This document shows, piece by piece, positions 1-11,212 of a DNA stretch of 64,000 nucleotides (its first letter is position 1; each line of letters begins with the position of its first letter). This stretch comes from Tillus elongatus (taxonomy: Eukaryota; Arthropoda; Insecta; Coleoptera; Cleridae): NCBI GenBank assembly GCA_964006375.1, contig OZ023270.1, positions 71,576,082 to 71,640,081 of the forward strand, written 5' to 3'. Position numbers and translations under genes: made by a program. The notes under the pieces were generated by a model. It was not told where the DNA came from. It was given only the letters and a program-made list of their open reading frames with translations, and did not search any database.

Positions 1-59
1 TTTAACTTCACCTGTTAGTATGTTTGTTCGTTTTTGTTGGTTAGTATGTTTAAGTCGAG

Positions 60-745
60 ACTTAAAAGTCAATTTTGAACCAGTTGCCCTTATCGGATTG
101 GGCTAAAATTTGTTACGAGCGAATAAGTCAAGTGAAAATGCAACATAGGCTATGTGTCATTGTCATGAATTCAATATGGCAGACGCTCCAAGATGGCGGA
201 TTTTTTTTCTCGAAATCTCCCTTACATGGGTATCAATTTGAAGGCCTTTACGAGTAAAATACAGTAGTTTAGGCAACGCTTTTATAAATTCAAAATGGCG
301 GCCGACGCAAGATGGCGGAATATTTTTATCTCAACAACCTCCTTGACATGGACATCAAATGAAAAGGCTTCACGAGTAACATACAGTAGGCTAGTTAACG
401 CTTTCGTAAATTCAAAATGGCGATCGACGCAAGGTGGCGGAATATATATTTAACACTTACCTTGACATGGGTATCAAAAGAAAGGGCTTCACGAGTAAAA
501 TACCGTAGGCTAGGTGACGCGGCCGACGTAAGATGACGGCATATATTTTTCTTCACAACCCCCTTGACACTGGTATTGAAATAAAGGGTTTCACGAGTAA
601 AATATTTGGTCAGGTGGAGCTTTCATTGATTGAAAGCGGCGGTCGACGTAAAATGACGGAATATTTCTTTCTCAACAACATCCTTGATATGGGTATGAAA
701 TAAAAGATCCTCACAAGTGAAACACGGTGCCTATATATAAGCAAT
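60..745. repeat. Tandem repeat, unit about 120 bp, about 5 copies, with GGCGG motifs
   Basis: Anchors of the type AAGATGGCGG recur at 190, 309, 430, 530 and 650, spaced 119, 121, 100 and 120 bp. Each unit also carries a 'cttgacatgggtatcaaa'-like segment followed by 'cttcacgagtaaaata'. The copies diverge, and the fourth is shortened by about 20 bp. The short open frame at 75-257 is only the repeat read through. Confidence 0.75.
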
Positions 746-2069
746 ACATAGGGCTTTTTTTTTCATTTTAGTATACCAAAATAATCAAAGCTTGTTTTGC
801 AAAAGAATGTTTAACTCCTAACTTATTAGACCTCTTCTCAATGCTCTTGTGTTGCGTACGCAGCTTGACCAGTCTCGATAAAAATTGCAGAAACAACACA
901 AATCGTTAATTAATAAAACAATTAAGCCACGATTCCAGGCCAACTATTTCGTGTGTAAAAATAATTTCAGAGTTTTGAAATGAAACCATCATGATTCATT
1001 TCCGGCCATTCAATATTATCAAATTACTTTTATAAAAGAATGTTCGCCTCTCATCAATGGTGTATAATTATGGAAAAAATTGTTAAATTATGGTCGTTTT
1101 TATAATATTAACTACTTGAATAACCAATTTAGTTGTTGACTTGTCGTAACTGAATGACACACTGTTTGTATACGTGTGTGTATATATGTATGTGTGTGTG
1201 TATTGAATTGGACAATAGAAACTTTTATAAAACTAATTTCTACAAATGGATAAATACCAATTAATAGTTAAGCGGTGCACGGTTCGGATCTACATTGTTA
1301 TTAACGGACAATGTGCAGATGCTAACAGGTGGTTATTTCGTATTTTTAGTTAAATTGAACACTGTGCATTGTGTATTGATGTTCCATCTACCTGTTAACC
1401 GTTCAATTCGTTTTGTATCTTCGTTTAATTGAAAGAGGACGTTGGCGTTTGTTGTATTCATTTCTCCGGTAGAAATCAGAGAATAAATTGAACTAATTAA
1501 AGCAACATATGGATCGGGGATATTAGGTTTTCAGTTCGATATTTTTATATTTGATGCTTGCGGTTAATGGTTGTATATACATGTATCCTTTCAACTGGAG
1601 CATCTTATCCAATTTATTCGGTAGAAGCTAGACAGAGACAGTAGATGGAAAGTAATGAATTGATTATTTCGAAAACGCCACAACTACAGAAAAATTGATT
1701 TTTACAGGAGAACCCGCAAACGTATTATATTAGTATTAGTCGGGATAACTTTTTTTTACGAGCAAAGTCTGAAATTTATCATATGCGCTAAAATTTCAAT
1801 AATAAACAGAGCATAAACGAATCAGATGCGCTATAATTTTTATTTTGTTTTTGGAGTTGTGACCTTTTAGTATTGGTATTAGAATTTATATGTAGTTATA
1901 AGAGTGTACAATACAGGAAAGCTTTTGTTAGTGGTTGTATTTGACACAACGTTAATTATAAACAGACCAATTGTGTTAAATGTTAAATAAATATCAGTTT
2001 CTTCTTGTGATTACCTAATTAACTGGAATCTATTTATTTTCTAAATGATTCGAGCCGGCTTACATTTTT
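746..2069. other. AT-rich intronic DNA without recognisable features
   Basis: No supported gene on either strand. A short TG-rich microsatellite lies at about 1163-1203. Nothing else recognised. Confidence 0.5.
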
Positions 2070-3600
2070 AAAAAAGTTCGAGACGCAGCAAGTGCGTTAT
2101 GGTAGTGAATTTTTATTAAATGCTTCAAATTTGAATAACTCAATTTTCTATAAACTTAGAAAGTTTAATTTTGGCAGGTAGTAAGGTCGTTCCTAAGGCA
2201 ACATATCCACCAAATTTTATTAATTTAACTTCGTGATTTTCGGAGACAACAATTTTTTTCGAAAGACAATTCAAAATTTGAATAACTCAATTTTCTATAA
2301 ACGTAGTAAGGTCTCTCCTAAGGCAATATGTCTGTTAAATTTCATTCAAACAGCTTTGTAATTTTCGGAGAAACAATTTTTTTCAAAAGAAATATATGTA
2401 TCCGAGCGATAACTCAAAAAATACTAAACTGATTGCAATCAAACTTGGCAAAAATCTTGTTTGGGCGAAAACCGAGGTTGAGTTCGTTAACCAGCCTTTA
2501 TGCTCAAGTTTTTCCGGTTAAAAATCGGGGAAAACTTTTTTAAAACGTTATATTTGTGTATCAGCGTAACTGGAATGAGACTTTACATGTGGCCAGAAAT
2601 AGTGCAACTATGTTATGCATTTTAAGTAATTTGGTACACAATATTTACCAAATTTGGTACGCGTATTTATATCATTATAAATAAGTTACCTACCAAAATT
2701 TAGCTCTGTAGGTTAAAGGACAAAACAGTTAGAGGCATTTAAAGAAAAATACATTTGGGTTTTCCTCAAAACCTCAAAGTCACGATTTAAAACGCCAAAA
2801 TTGGTAATATTTAGGCAATGAACCTAAAACTATTATGAGCTATGGAGAGAAAATGTCTCAAGAAGAATCTTTTACAAAGCCTGAAGTCTTAGTTTCAATC
2901 GTCATTGTCCTTCATTTTACTAAAATATTCCGAGAAAATGCATTTTAAATAGACCCTTTTTCTGATGCTTTGGCAATAGTGTTGGCTATAGAGTTTGTCG
3001 TTTAATGGTATATCATTTTTGTCGAATTTTCGTAAAAAATCATGAAAGCTCAATATATCCGTTTTTATGCAAGATACGAAAAAAAATTGTATACATTAAT
3101 TATAGGGTCTCTTGAGCTACATCTTAAAAATATTTCTAGAATTACAGAATGGCCCATAAGTCGTTAATGATTCAAATTTTCTTTTTTTTTTTTAATCGAA
3201 CACGCCTTATGTTATTGCATTTTTGCATTTTCCATCGAAATATAATACATATTTGTAAGAAAAGAAATTCTGGACGCAGCAAGTCCGTTATGGTAGCGAA
3301 TTTTCATTAAATGCTTTACATTTGAATATCTAAATTTGCTATTAACCTATAAGGTTGACCAAAAAACCAGTTTTTTTTGGGAACACTAAGTTTACTTTCG
3401 GGAATTTTTGTACATTTTCAAACAAAAACGTTATTTTGATGAAACATTTCACATTGCTTCTACTATATAGGTCATACTGGTAACCAAATTTGATGCCTGC
3501 TTTCTTAAAAAAAAACATATTTGCTATTAAAAACATTTTTATGAAAATTCACTACCATAACGCCCTGGCTGCGTCCAGACTTTTTTTAATGTTTTATTTT
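2070..3600. repeat. Dispersed non-coding repeat family, copy A
   Basis: The block is bounded by copies of one conserved end motif, CGCAGCAAGTGCGTTATGG: at about 2082 and 3275 in direct form, and at about 3540-3590 in inverted form as 'ctaccataacgccctggctg'. Next to it comes a 'gaataactcaattt..tataaac' segment. Inside, 'cgataactcaaaaaatac', 'gttcgttaaccagcc', 'ccaaatttggtacgcg' and the 'agacccttttctgatgctttgg' region match the block at 59480-61035 in the same order. No conserved open frame exists, so a non-autonomous mobile element is inferred. The class is not recognised. Confidence 0.65.
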
Positions 3601-4133
3601 AACATTTTAAGAAACAATAATGCACAGATTTCATACGTTTTGATCAAGATCTCAGTTTTGTTTAAATTATGTTTTCAACAAAACTGAGATCTTGTTCGAA
3701 ACGTTTGTCACCTTTGAGTCTGAAATTATAATTTTGTTATTGTTGATATTGAAAAAAACCGGTTTGATTAGGTGGACTAAAACGAAAGCATACTGGCGAC
3801 TAATAAGGAAAAAAATAACTGCTACGTTTATAATTTGGCAGATACTTTAGTTTTCTAAACATGAATCAAGTTTCCTTCTGGAAATCTTCTGTATAACTTT
3901 AATGAAATTTGTAATACAAGTTTCTTTTAAAGAGGCTTGCATTATCTACAGATATAGCAAAATCTAGTTCTTTAGCTTCATAGAAAATTTTGTTTTGGGA
4001 ATTTTTCTCAAAAGGAGTTAGAACTCAAGATTTATACGATAATAAAGAGATATCGATGATAACACTTTCGAAAGAATTCTTCAAATGTGCGCATACTAGG
4101 ACCTATAAAATCAATCTTCAAGGTCTGTGTAAA

Positions 4134-4356
4134 TTTAAAGTATTAACTTTACTAATATGCTGTGTAATAAAATAGTGTACAATTCTTATGAAAATTCAAA
4201 GTATTAACTTTACTAATATGCTGTGTAATAAAATAGTGTACAATTCTTATGAAAATTTAAAGTATTAACTTTACTAATATGCTGTGTAATAAAACAGTGT
4301 ACAATTCTTATGAAAATTCGCTACTATAACGCACTTGCTGCGTCCCGAACATTTTT
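4134..4356. repeat. Three 61-bp tandem units ending in the dispersed-family terminus
   Basis: The sequence 'gtattaactttactaatatg' begins at 4140, 4201 and 4262, giving an exact 61-bp period with very few differences. The third unit runs directly into 'cgctactataacgcacttgc' at about 4319-4338, the inverted end motif of the dispersed family. The units may be terminal subrepeats of that element. Confidence 0.8.
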
Positions 4357-4359
4357 TAT

Positions 4360-5475
4360 ATACCTAACAATAATCAAATAATTATAAGTGATAGATGTTA
4401 AACAAAAACGAGGTTTATTTTTATGGGTAATAAAATCAAGGAAATTAATTATTCTCTGACTATAAGAAATTTAAATTTATTTAGTAAAAAGTCACCAAAA
4501 AAAACAGTTATCTTAAAAATTGCTTTTGTATTTTATACAAATTTATACGAAAAAAGTAGGTAATATAAAACCTATTATACAAAACATATAGGTACAATAT
4601 AAATAAGTAAGTATGTATGAAAGATTCAAAAATTTAATTAATTTACTTCTACAATATTTTTAATTTCAACAAGAAGAAACTTAAACACATGGTAGATGTA
4701 CAAAACAATAATTGGTCTAATAATTGATACACAAATTATATATGTCACAAAAAAAAGCGTATAGAAACGATACACAACGTATTTATAACAAATCTTTTTC
4801 ATCATGCTAGTGGTAACTGACTGTCGTATACCATAACATGCAATCAGAAGAGAAAACGCATTGTAATAAGTTTAAGTTCCAAACTTAATTATATTAACCG
4901 TATGAAAACTAGATGTGTTGACAAAACAGGACATAGAACCTGCCTACCTCATTCTTCATATCTTTGTTAGATCAAACAATAATTTTCATCCATTTGTCCG
5001 TTATTTTACCTGGTCACAAACTGACAATATTCTCTTATGTGCTCACATTCCCATGAAGAATTAGAAACGACAGTATATAATTATTATTTACCATCATATA
5101 TGTAAGATTTATTATTATATATAAGTACATCAGTAACATAAAGCAATATGACATTATGCATCATGTCATATTTTGTCTCGCGGAAGAGCATGATTCCTTT
5201 GTCTGATCATCGGGGTCATATACGTATCTTTATGTTGTCGTCTAACTTGTCATTAGATCTTACTTAGCAGATATATGAAAGTATTACGACTTCCTGATCG
5301 CCTGTATCTCTAAACATAAATATAGCTTAGAACTTAGAACTGAATTGGGGAAAGCTATCTGTAATATAGTGTTTTACTTAGACTTGAATTACAGAGGGAG
5401 ACTATTCATAAAATGTTATGTAATAATTGAAGATTATATTACTTGGGAAAAATTAACTCAAAGAAAAGCACTACC
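4360..5475. other. AT-rich intronic DNA, nothing recognised
   Basis: No open frame of note and no repeat recognised by eye on either strand. Confidence 0.45.
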
Positions 5476-5479
5476 ACAA

Positions 5480-6260
5480 GAATTAGTAGAACCGAAGTGA
5501 CTCTCGGGCAAACCCTATACTTCGGGTGATCAACTTTTCAATATCACCGATACAAAATTAATTTGGTACAGGAACTTCATGAAGACGATCCTGATCGCAG
5601 CGTGCAGTACTGTGAAGAAATGAGTGATCGTGCCAGAAGGAATCGAACCATTTTGTACTCGATCTGTTTTTCCGATAAATATACGTTCCAACTGGATGGG
5701 CCAAGTCAACCGCCATAATTGCCACTACTAGAGTGATGAAAATTCAAGAATTTTTCGTGCAACTTATACGCAGAATACGGGGAAATTGAATATTTTGGGC
5801 GGGCATACTGAGAGACCACCTCATATGTCCTTTCTTCCTACCAGGAAATCTGGATGGAAACCGACGATTGTGGAAGTATTGGAAAATAGCCACGCTTTGG
5901 CAGAAGAAGATGTGTGTGGTTTCAGCACCACATTAAGTCGCAGCCGTGCGTGATATTCTTAATCAGAACTCTCCTAATGACCGGATAGGATGCAGAGGTT
6001 CAATTGAGTGGCCTCCCAGATCGCCAGATTTAACACCCGTAGATTTTTTTACGGGGGACACTTGATGTCGAAAATTTATCCAATGCGACCAAACTCACTT
6101 GAGAAGCTTCTTCGGCGAATTGTTGAGGAATGTCGTTAGATAACGCGCGAACCGAAATGGTTCGAAATGTTCGTTCGGAAGTGGAGCAACGATTTTATTA
6201 TTGTATGGAAGTGTAGGGAAAGCAATTTAAACATTCAATTAAAAACCATTCTTTCATTCA
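5480..6260 (+). pseudogene. Decayed Tc1/mariner-superfamily (DDE) transposase
   Basis: Conceptual translation across several frames gives fragments typical of insect Tc1/mariner-like DDE transposases. 'FSDKYTFQLDG..N' with 'CHYWSDENP' is the region around the first catalytic aspartate. 'IEWPPRSPDLTPVDFF' near 6007-6050 is the conserved block before the last acidic residue. 'SFFGELLRNVVR' matches the C-terminal helix region. Frameshifts and stops separate these blocks and no single frame is longer than about 60 codons, so the copy cannot be active. It lies within the cut intron, ends near a perfect palindrome and is followed by (TA)n. The exact subfamily is not determined. Confidence 0.75.
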
Positions 6261-6364
6261 CTGATATTTTGTCTTACTCTTTAGTTGATGATTTTATGCC
6301 ATATCCAAACCAAAATTTAAAAAATGTTGTGAGCAGAATCGAAAAAGATTTAAAATGAAGTGTC

Positions 6365-6408
6365 ACTCAACTTAGGGTGTCATTTTTAAATGACACCCTA
6401 AGTTGAGT
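6365..6408. repeat. Perfect inverted repeat, 21-bp arms with 2-bp spacer
   Basis: The left arm 6365-6385 (ACTCAACTTAGGGTG...) is exactly complementary to the right arm 6388-6408, with TT between. It would form a cruciform or hairpin. Its position about 100 bp after the transposase relic suggests a terminal inverted repeat that was duplicated head to head. Confidence 0.9.
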
Positions 6409-6430
6409 AATCATTTTTTGAGTTATCAGT

Positions 6431-6493
<63 letters not shown>
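6431..6493. repeat. (TA)n microsatellite
   Basis: About 31 uninterrupted TA dinucleotides. Confidence 0.95.
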
Positions 6494-6497
<4 letters not shown>

Positions 6498-6499
6498 CG

Positions 6500-7780
6500 A
6501 AACAGACCCCGGATATATGTTCTAGCCTAGCTCGCGCTCATTTGAAGAAATTATTTCAAAATTAAAAAGTCGCATTTTCCTCATTAGTGAATTTTTTAAA
6601 GACAATTCACTGAAACGATCGACAAAAGAACAGAGTGCTGTAAACTGGACGGAACAAAAAATGGCGGTTAATAATATTTCAACTGGTTTATAAATACACA
6701 GTCAACAACACATTCAATTCAATTCTGGGATTTAAAGTAAAAATTACATTTTGCTGAAACCTGAAATCAGACAGAAATGATGTGGTACCAAATCAGGCTG
6801 GTAATCTGGTTGAAATATTAACTACATTCCAAAAACCATGGGGTCGATATAATGAGCAGGAAAACACAAGCAAGAATACTTCCATTGGTGATTACATAAA
6901 AAGTCTGGTCTTCAAAGTAAAAAATATATTTTACATAAATCATATGGTCTCAAATCGGGATAATAAATTGGTTGAGGTGCTAATTATATGCCAGAAATCA
7001 TCAAGAAAATAGAGCCGGCATCGTGAGTGCTCTAAAATGGACGGAACGAAAAACACAATCAAGATGGCGTCAAAAATACTTTCATTGGTGACTGGATGCA
7101 TAAGCGGCAATCAAGAAAACAACGAAAAAAACATCTAAAACCAAACCATTGTCATTAACTCTATTAAATTAAGACAACATTCAGTTTGTGTCTGATATCT
7201 GACGGCGAAGAGGATAATTTCGTCTCGATTATTAGCTATATCGGAATGATTCTTATGTATTCCTACAGGTAATTATTTACTCGTTACGGAGTTGGTTGCA
7301 TATTAAAGATAAATATACGGCTAATATGATTAATAATGCTTACGAGATTATAATTGATATTTCGGGTATAAAGGATGTATTTTTGATGATTATAAAAACC
7401 TTTCGGATATAAACTTATAATATTTCTTGTTGATCAGAGAGAGAGAGACTATCTTCCCACATGTGTTTACGAAATACCGAGACAACTATTAGATGGATCG
7501 GGAACACGTAACATTATTCTACGGTGTAGATGAACCCGAGATATTTATATTGTATTTTGATAGATGCCGGATTTAACATTAAATTGTAAGATGTTTCTAT
7601 CATATATTACAACGGTACATATTTCATGAAAAAAAGTCTTTGGAAAATTCAGTTTTTATCTTAATGTGTCTAGTTATTATCTGTGATTTCCTAATGACAT
7701 TAAGACACTGTCGTCAGCTCTAAATCAAAAAGCATTAAAAAGGAGTAGTGCTGTGTTTTAAGTTTGAAGTTGCAGTCTTG
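6500..7780. other. Intronic DNA with a loose internal duplication
   Basis: A 'tggacggaac' segment followed by a 'atggcg' motif occurs near 6645 and 7038. Related 'caaatcaggctggtaatctgg' and 'caaatcgggataataaattgg' stretches occur near 6789 and 6953. No gene is supported; the frame at 6782-7012 is read-through of this duplication. Confidence 0.4.
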
Positions 7781-7784
7781 GTGG

Positions 7785-8130
7785 TCCTCGATAAGATGGT
7801 GTGCCTCTGGACCCAAAGGTCCCGCATTTAATTCCCAGTAGCAACGTCAAATTATTTTCAGTAGAAAATGTAAATTAACATCAACCGAGGCTATTGTATT
7901 GTGTTTGAACAATTTGAATATCTGCACGTTCCTCCATCTCAGAGGGGGCGTTACGCCGCCGATCACGTGTACTATGCGATGTTGGGCACGTTAAAGATCA
8001 ACACCCTTCTTATAGAAAAGAATAAATTCGGCAAAATTTTCAGGATAGTGAGGTGAAACTCCTCTATACCATTGGATATAGTCGCGGAATAAACCGACGT
8101 TAAAGAAACAAAATAAACACAAAAAAGTTT
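7785..8130 (+). mobile_element. SINE-like element with a tRNA-like head
   Basis: The left part, 'ggtggtcctcgataagatgg', followed by 'ggtcccgcatttaattccca', resembles the A- and B-box arrangement of a tRNA-derived head. The right part contains 'gttgggcacgttaaagatca' and ends 'aaccgacgttaaagaaac'. In my recollection such GCACGTTAAAGA..GACGTTAAA motifs occur in the body of several metazoan tRNA-derived SINEs. There is no coding capacity, and boundaries are approximate because no target-site duplication was identified. Confidence 0.5.
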
Positions 8131-8689
8131 AAAATTTGTGATTTTTTTAATGAACGGAACCAAACGGACTATTTTGTATGTAAATATTAAAAGAAATATT
8201 TAAAAATATATATCTAAAAGTTTTTAATTTTGCAAAACATTAAATGATTGTGTAATATTTCAGGTTAATATTATTTAAAACACGTTAGAAACCCTTCATT
8301 TTAGCCTTCAAGTCTTCTGAAATTCTTTTTATAAACAAATTATATACTCTTGTCAGCATTCCACATTTGATTTGGGTAAGGATTCTTGTAACCAATGATA
8401 TTGACTGGTGTAGTAAGTGCGCTTTCAAACTTCTTCTACAAATTTTACAGAAAATAATCCATAGGCGCTAAATCGGCTAAACGGACAGATGAATTCACGG
8501 CACTATATTTATGTATGGATTCATTGGTAGCACGGTGGACTGATATCAAGCCTCGATCGTTTCCATATACGAGCAAATTAACAAAGAAAAAAAGCGGAGA
8601 CACGTCCAGTTTGTTTTCAAAGGGGACATATGATAATGCGTAAGTTTTGGGATCTTGGAACCCGCCCCTTAGGCAGGAGCCTAAAGTAC

Positions 8690-9545
8690 CCCTGAATTAA
8701 AATTTAGAGGTACTTTATTTCGATTTTGATCAAATTTGATGAGTACCTTCCTTTTGAAAATGGCTTTGACAAAGTCGTTAGCCAGGAAAATCAGCCCAGG
8801 TTTTCCTGGAAAAATTTTTGTTTTCTTTAGGAAAATTTTTATATTGTGAAATAACAAAGTAATGGCAACCAACACGATTTTTAGTTGTCTTATTTTGATA
8901 AGAGAAAGCAAGCAATGTAGTATTAAAGAAAAATGCATATGGGATTTAAATTTTGCAGCATTTTTTATGATTTTACGTTCTTGGGCATAGAGAAATTTAA
9001 ACTAACCTTCGATGTTGCTTCCAGAGACTATAGTTTTTGCTATATTGATATATATTCTATCGTTCGTACGTTATCTTGTTTTTAGCACCTCTTTTTACAT
9101 GAGTTGGCTAGAAGCAAATTTGTTTTCTAGTGATTTTCTTAGGAAAAATGCCTATAATGATTAAAACAGGTATTTAAGGACCGTTTCACTTTTAGCGTGC
9201 AGTTCATGCGGTAACTAAAAAAAAATTCGTGATTTTCATCAAATTCGGTTGGTATCTTTCTTTTACAAATAGCTTAGACAATTTTGTTAGCTAGCTGAGT
9301 TGAATCTGTTTTTATAAATAATTCAAGTTTGCCTTCGAAATGTATGGTCCTTCGAAAAATGTTTGGCCCTGAAAAAATTATTTCTATATTTCATTTGTGT
9401 AATTCTGTACACATAGTATCTTAGTAAAAACTATGGCATGTGCTAATATTAAAGTATCTAGCCTAACGAAAAATTTAGTTAGTAACATTAGAAGAAACAC
9501 ATGAAAATTTGTTATCACGACTCTCTTACTGCGTTAGAACTTTTT
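8690..9545. repeat. Dispersed non-coding repeat family, copy B (degenerate)
   Basis: The blocks 'ttgatcaaatttgatgagta', 'aagtcgttagccagg' and 'ggttttcctggaaaa' parallel 59510-59610. The copy ends at about 9500-9545 with 'atcacgactctcttactgcg', a diverged inverted form of the family end. Copy B is shorter and more diverged than A and C. Confidence 0.55.
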
Positions 9546-10860
9546 TAAATTATATTATCGTAATTTACAAATAGAAGTTTTAGGCGAAATATTTTATTAA
9601 AGGCATAGAAATATTTCCTATATACATCATCAGATTCGATTCTGAGTATAAACGTATACGAACTATCTATAATGAAGAACTCATAAAAACTATAATAACG
9701 CTTGCGTGTCGAAAATTTGGTTTTCGATGCTTTTTTTATTATCATCGTCATATTAGAGAAACATAGGAAATCTGGCTTATTAATAATTATAGATTTCAAA
9801 ATCTTTAGATACACAAACATAAAAATATATTGTATTTTAATAGCCCTTATTAGACCACCAGGATGTTTAAACTACACTTTTTTAACAATCTGGTTTTTAC
9901 ATGCGAGAAAAATTATATTACCTAATATAGATTTGAACATGTAAGATAAACGTTAAACATAAGCCAGATCGTTTTTATTGAACTGTATTTTTAAGTAGAC
10001 CTACTCTTTTTACATGTATACTTTACGTCACTTACGAAGGATGGTGTTCTCAAATATTAAACCCGCTAAGATATAATTCCACAGCAACGCTGAATTTTTG
10101 TTGTTTTTTTATTAATCAAAAACTATTGTTTAAATAGCTGAACCGCATAATAAATATGTGATATATTAAATATCTAGACAGTCATTTGTTGTATCTACTT
10201 CACTATTAAGGCTTATAATATATCAAAGATGATACCAAAGGAATTCGAGATGAGCCAAAAACAATAAAACGTTGAAGTATTTTAATGAAGAGCATTCTTG
10301 GCAGCTGTTCGACATTCAAGACATCTAATTGAATTCAAATAATTATAAATAATATTTCATGCCATGTTTGATTTATAGCGAGTATTCATTGTCTTTTATT
10401 ACGGTTAGACTTGCAGCATATTCAAACATTTATATCATCTAAAATAAGTAGAGGCCGTAAGATATTTATTTTGCTTTTTGCTTAAAATTTCAAGTCTCAG
10501 GTACTATTTTTAATTCAGTTATAAGCTGTATAATTTATTTGTTAATTTTGTTGTTTTTTAATCATATCCTACAAATGCCATTAAGCGTATTACATTTATT
10601 TGTCTTAATTAATAAATTTTTGTAGCCACATTATGTCAGTATACCTACCTCTTTTCATAATTAATTGTTTTAACATTTTACATACCCATTCACATTTGAG
10701 TACCGTTATCTAAACAGACTTGAATCTATTTGCGATTTTTACATACGATTACATCTGATTTGTACCTGTTAATTATATAATTATAATAATGTAGCAAACT
10801 TGTTTTTTGCTAATCATGTTTAGCAAAGAACCAAAATGATTAAGATGTTTTTTTTATTAC
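9546..10860. other. AT-rich intronic DNA upstream of cut exon A
   Basis: No supported gene or repeat. The opposed small frames at 9545-9944 are low-complexity AT-rich translations without family features. Confidence 0.45.
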
Positions 10861-10872
10861 TGTCCCTTACAG

Positions 10873-11212
10873 ACCATTTTTCCTCAGGCAAAGAAACAGG
10901 GATTCCAACATTCGGAAGACCTGAAAACGATCTAAACGACGAAAGATTGGCCCACATCTTATCAGAAGCTTCACAATTCCAGCAACTGAAAAATCAGGTA
11001 GAAGATTCCCACAGTAACGACGATTCAAGATCACCACATGGCTGTCCAAGTCCTTATTCCAAAGAATCCTCGCAAAACAGGAGACTGAAAAAGTATGAAA
11101 ATGACGACATCTCTCAGGAGAAAGTTGCTAGGATCTACCATGAAGAACTAATCAAACTGATGGGCAGAAGAATGGAAGATATGCGAAATCCAAGGGAACA
11201 ACCGTTTCCTGG
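10873..11212 (+). CDS. cut: cut exon A (internal, pre-CUT linker)
   Basis: The acceptor is 'actgtcccttacag' before 10873; a second AG at 10886-10887, 15 nt downstream, keeps the same phase. The donor is GG|GTATGT after 11212. It encodes a charged, coiled-coil-like linker ending '..[11 protein letters not shown]'. The exon enters in phase 1 and leaves after two bases of a Gly codon that 11451 completes. Confidence 0.88.

Larger units (their letters stand above)
1..10872 (+). other. cut: 3' part of a large intron of the cut gene
   Basis: Exon A of cut begins at 10873 in phase 1, so the preceding coding exon must lie upstream. No open frame on either strand before 10873 resembles Cut N-terminal regions or the first CUT domain, so the whole left end is inferred to be intronic. 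It is AT-rich and holds tandem repeats, dispersed repeats, a Tc1/mariner relic and a SINE-like element, listed separately. Alternative: an unseen alternative first exon or promoter could lie here. Confidence 0.6.
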
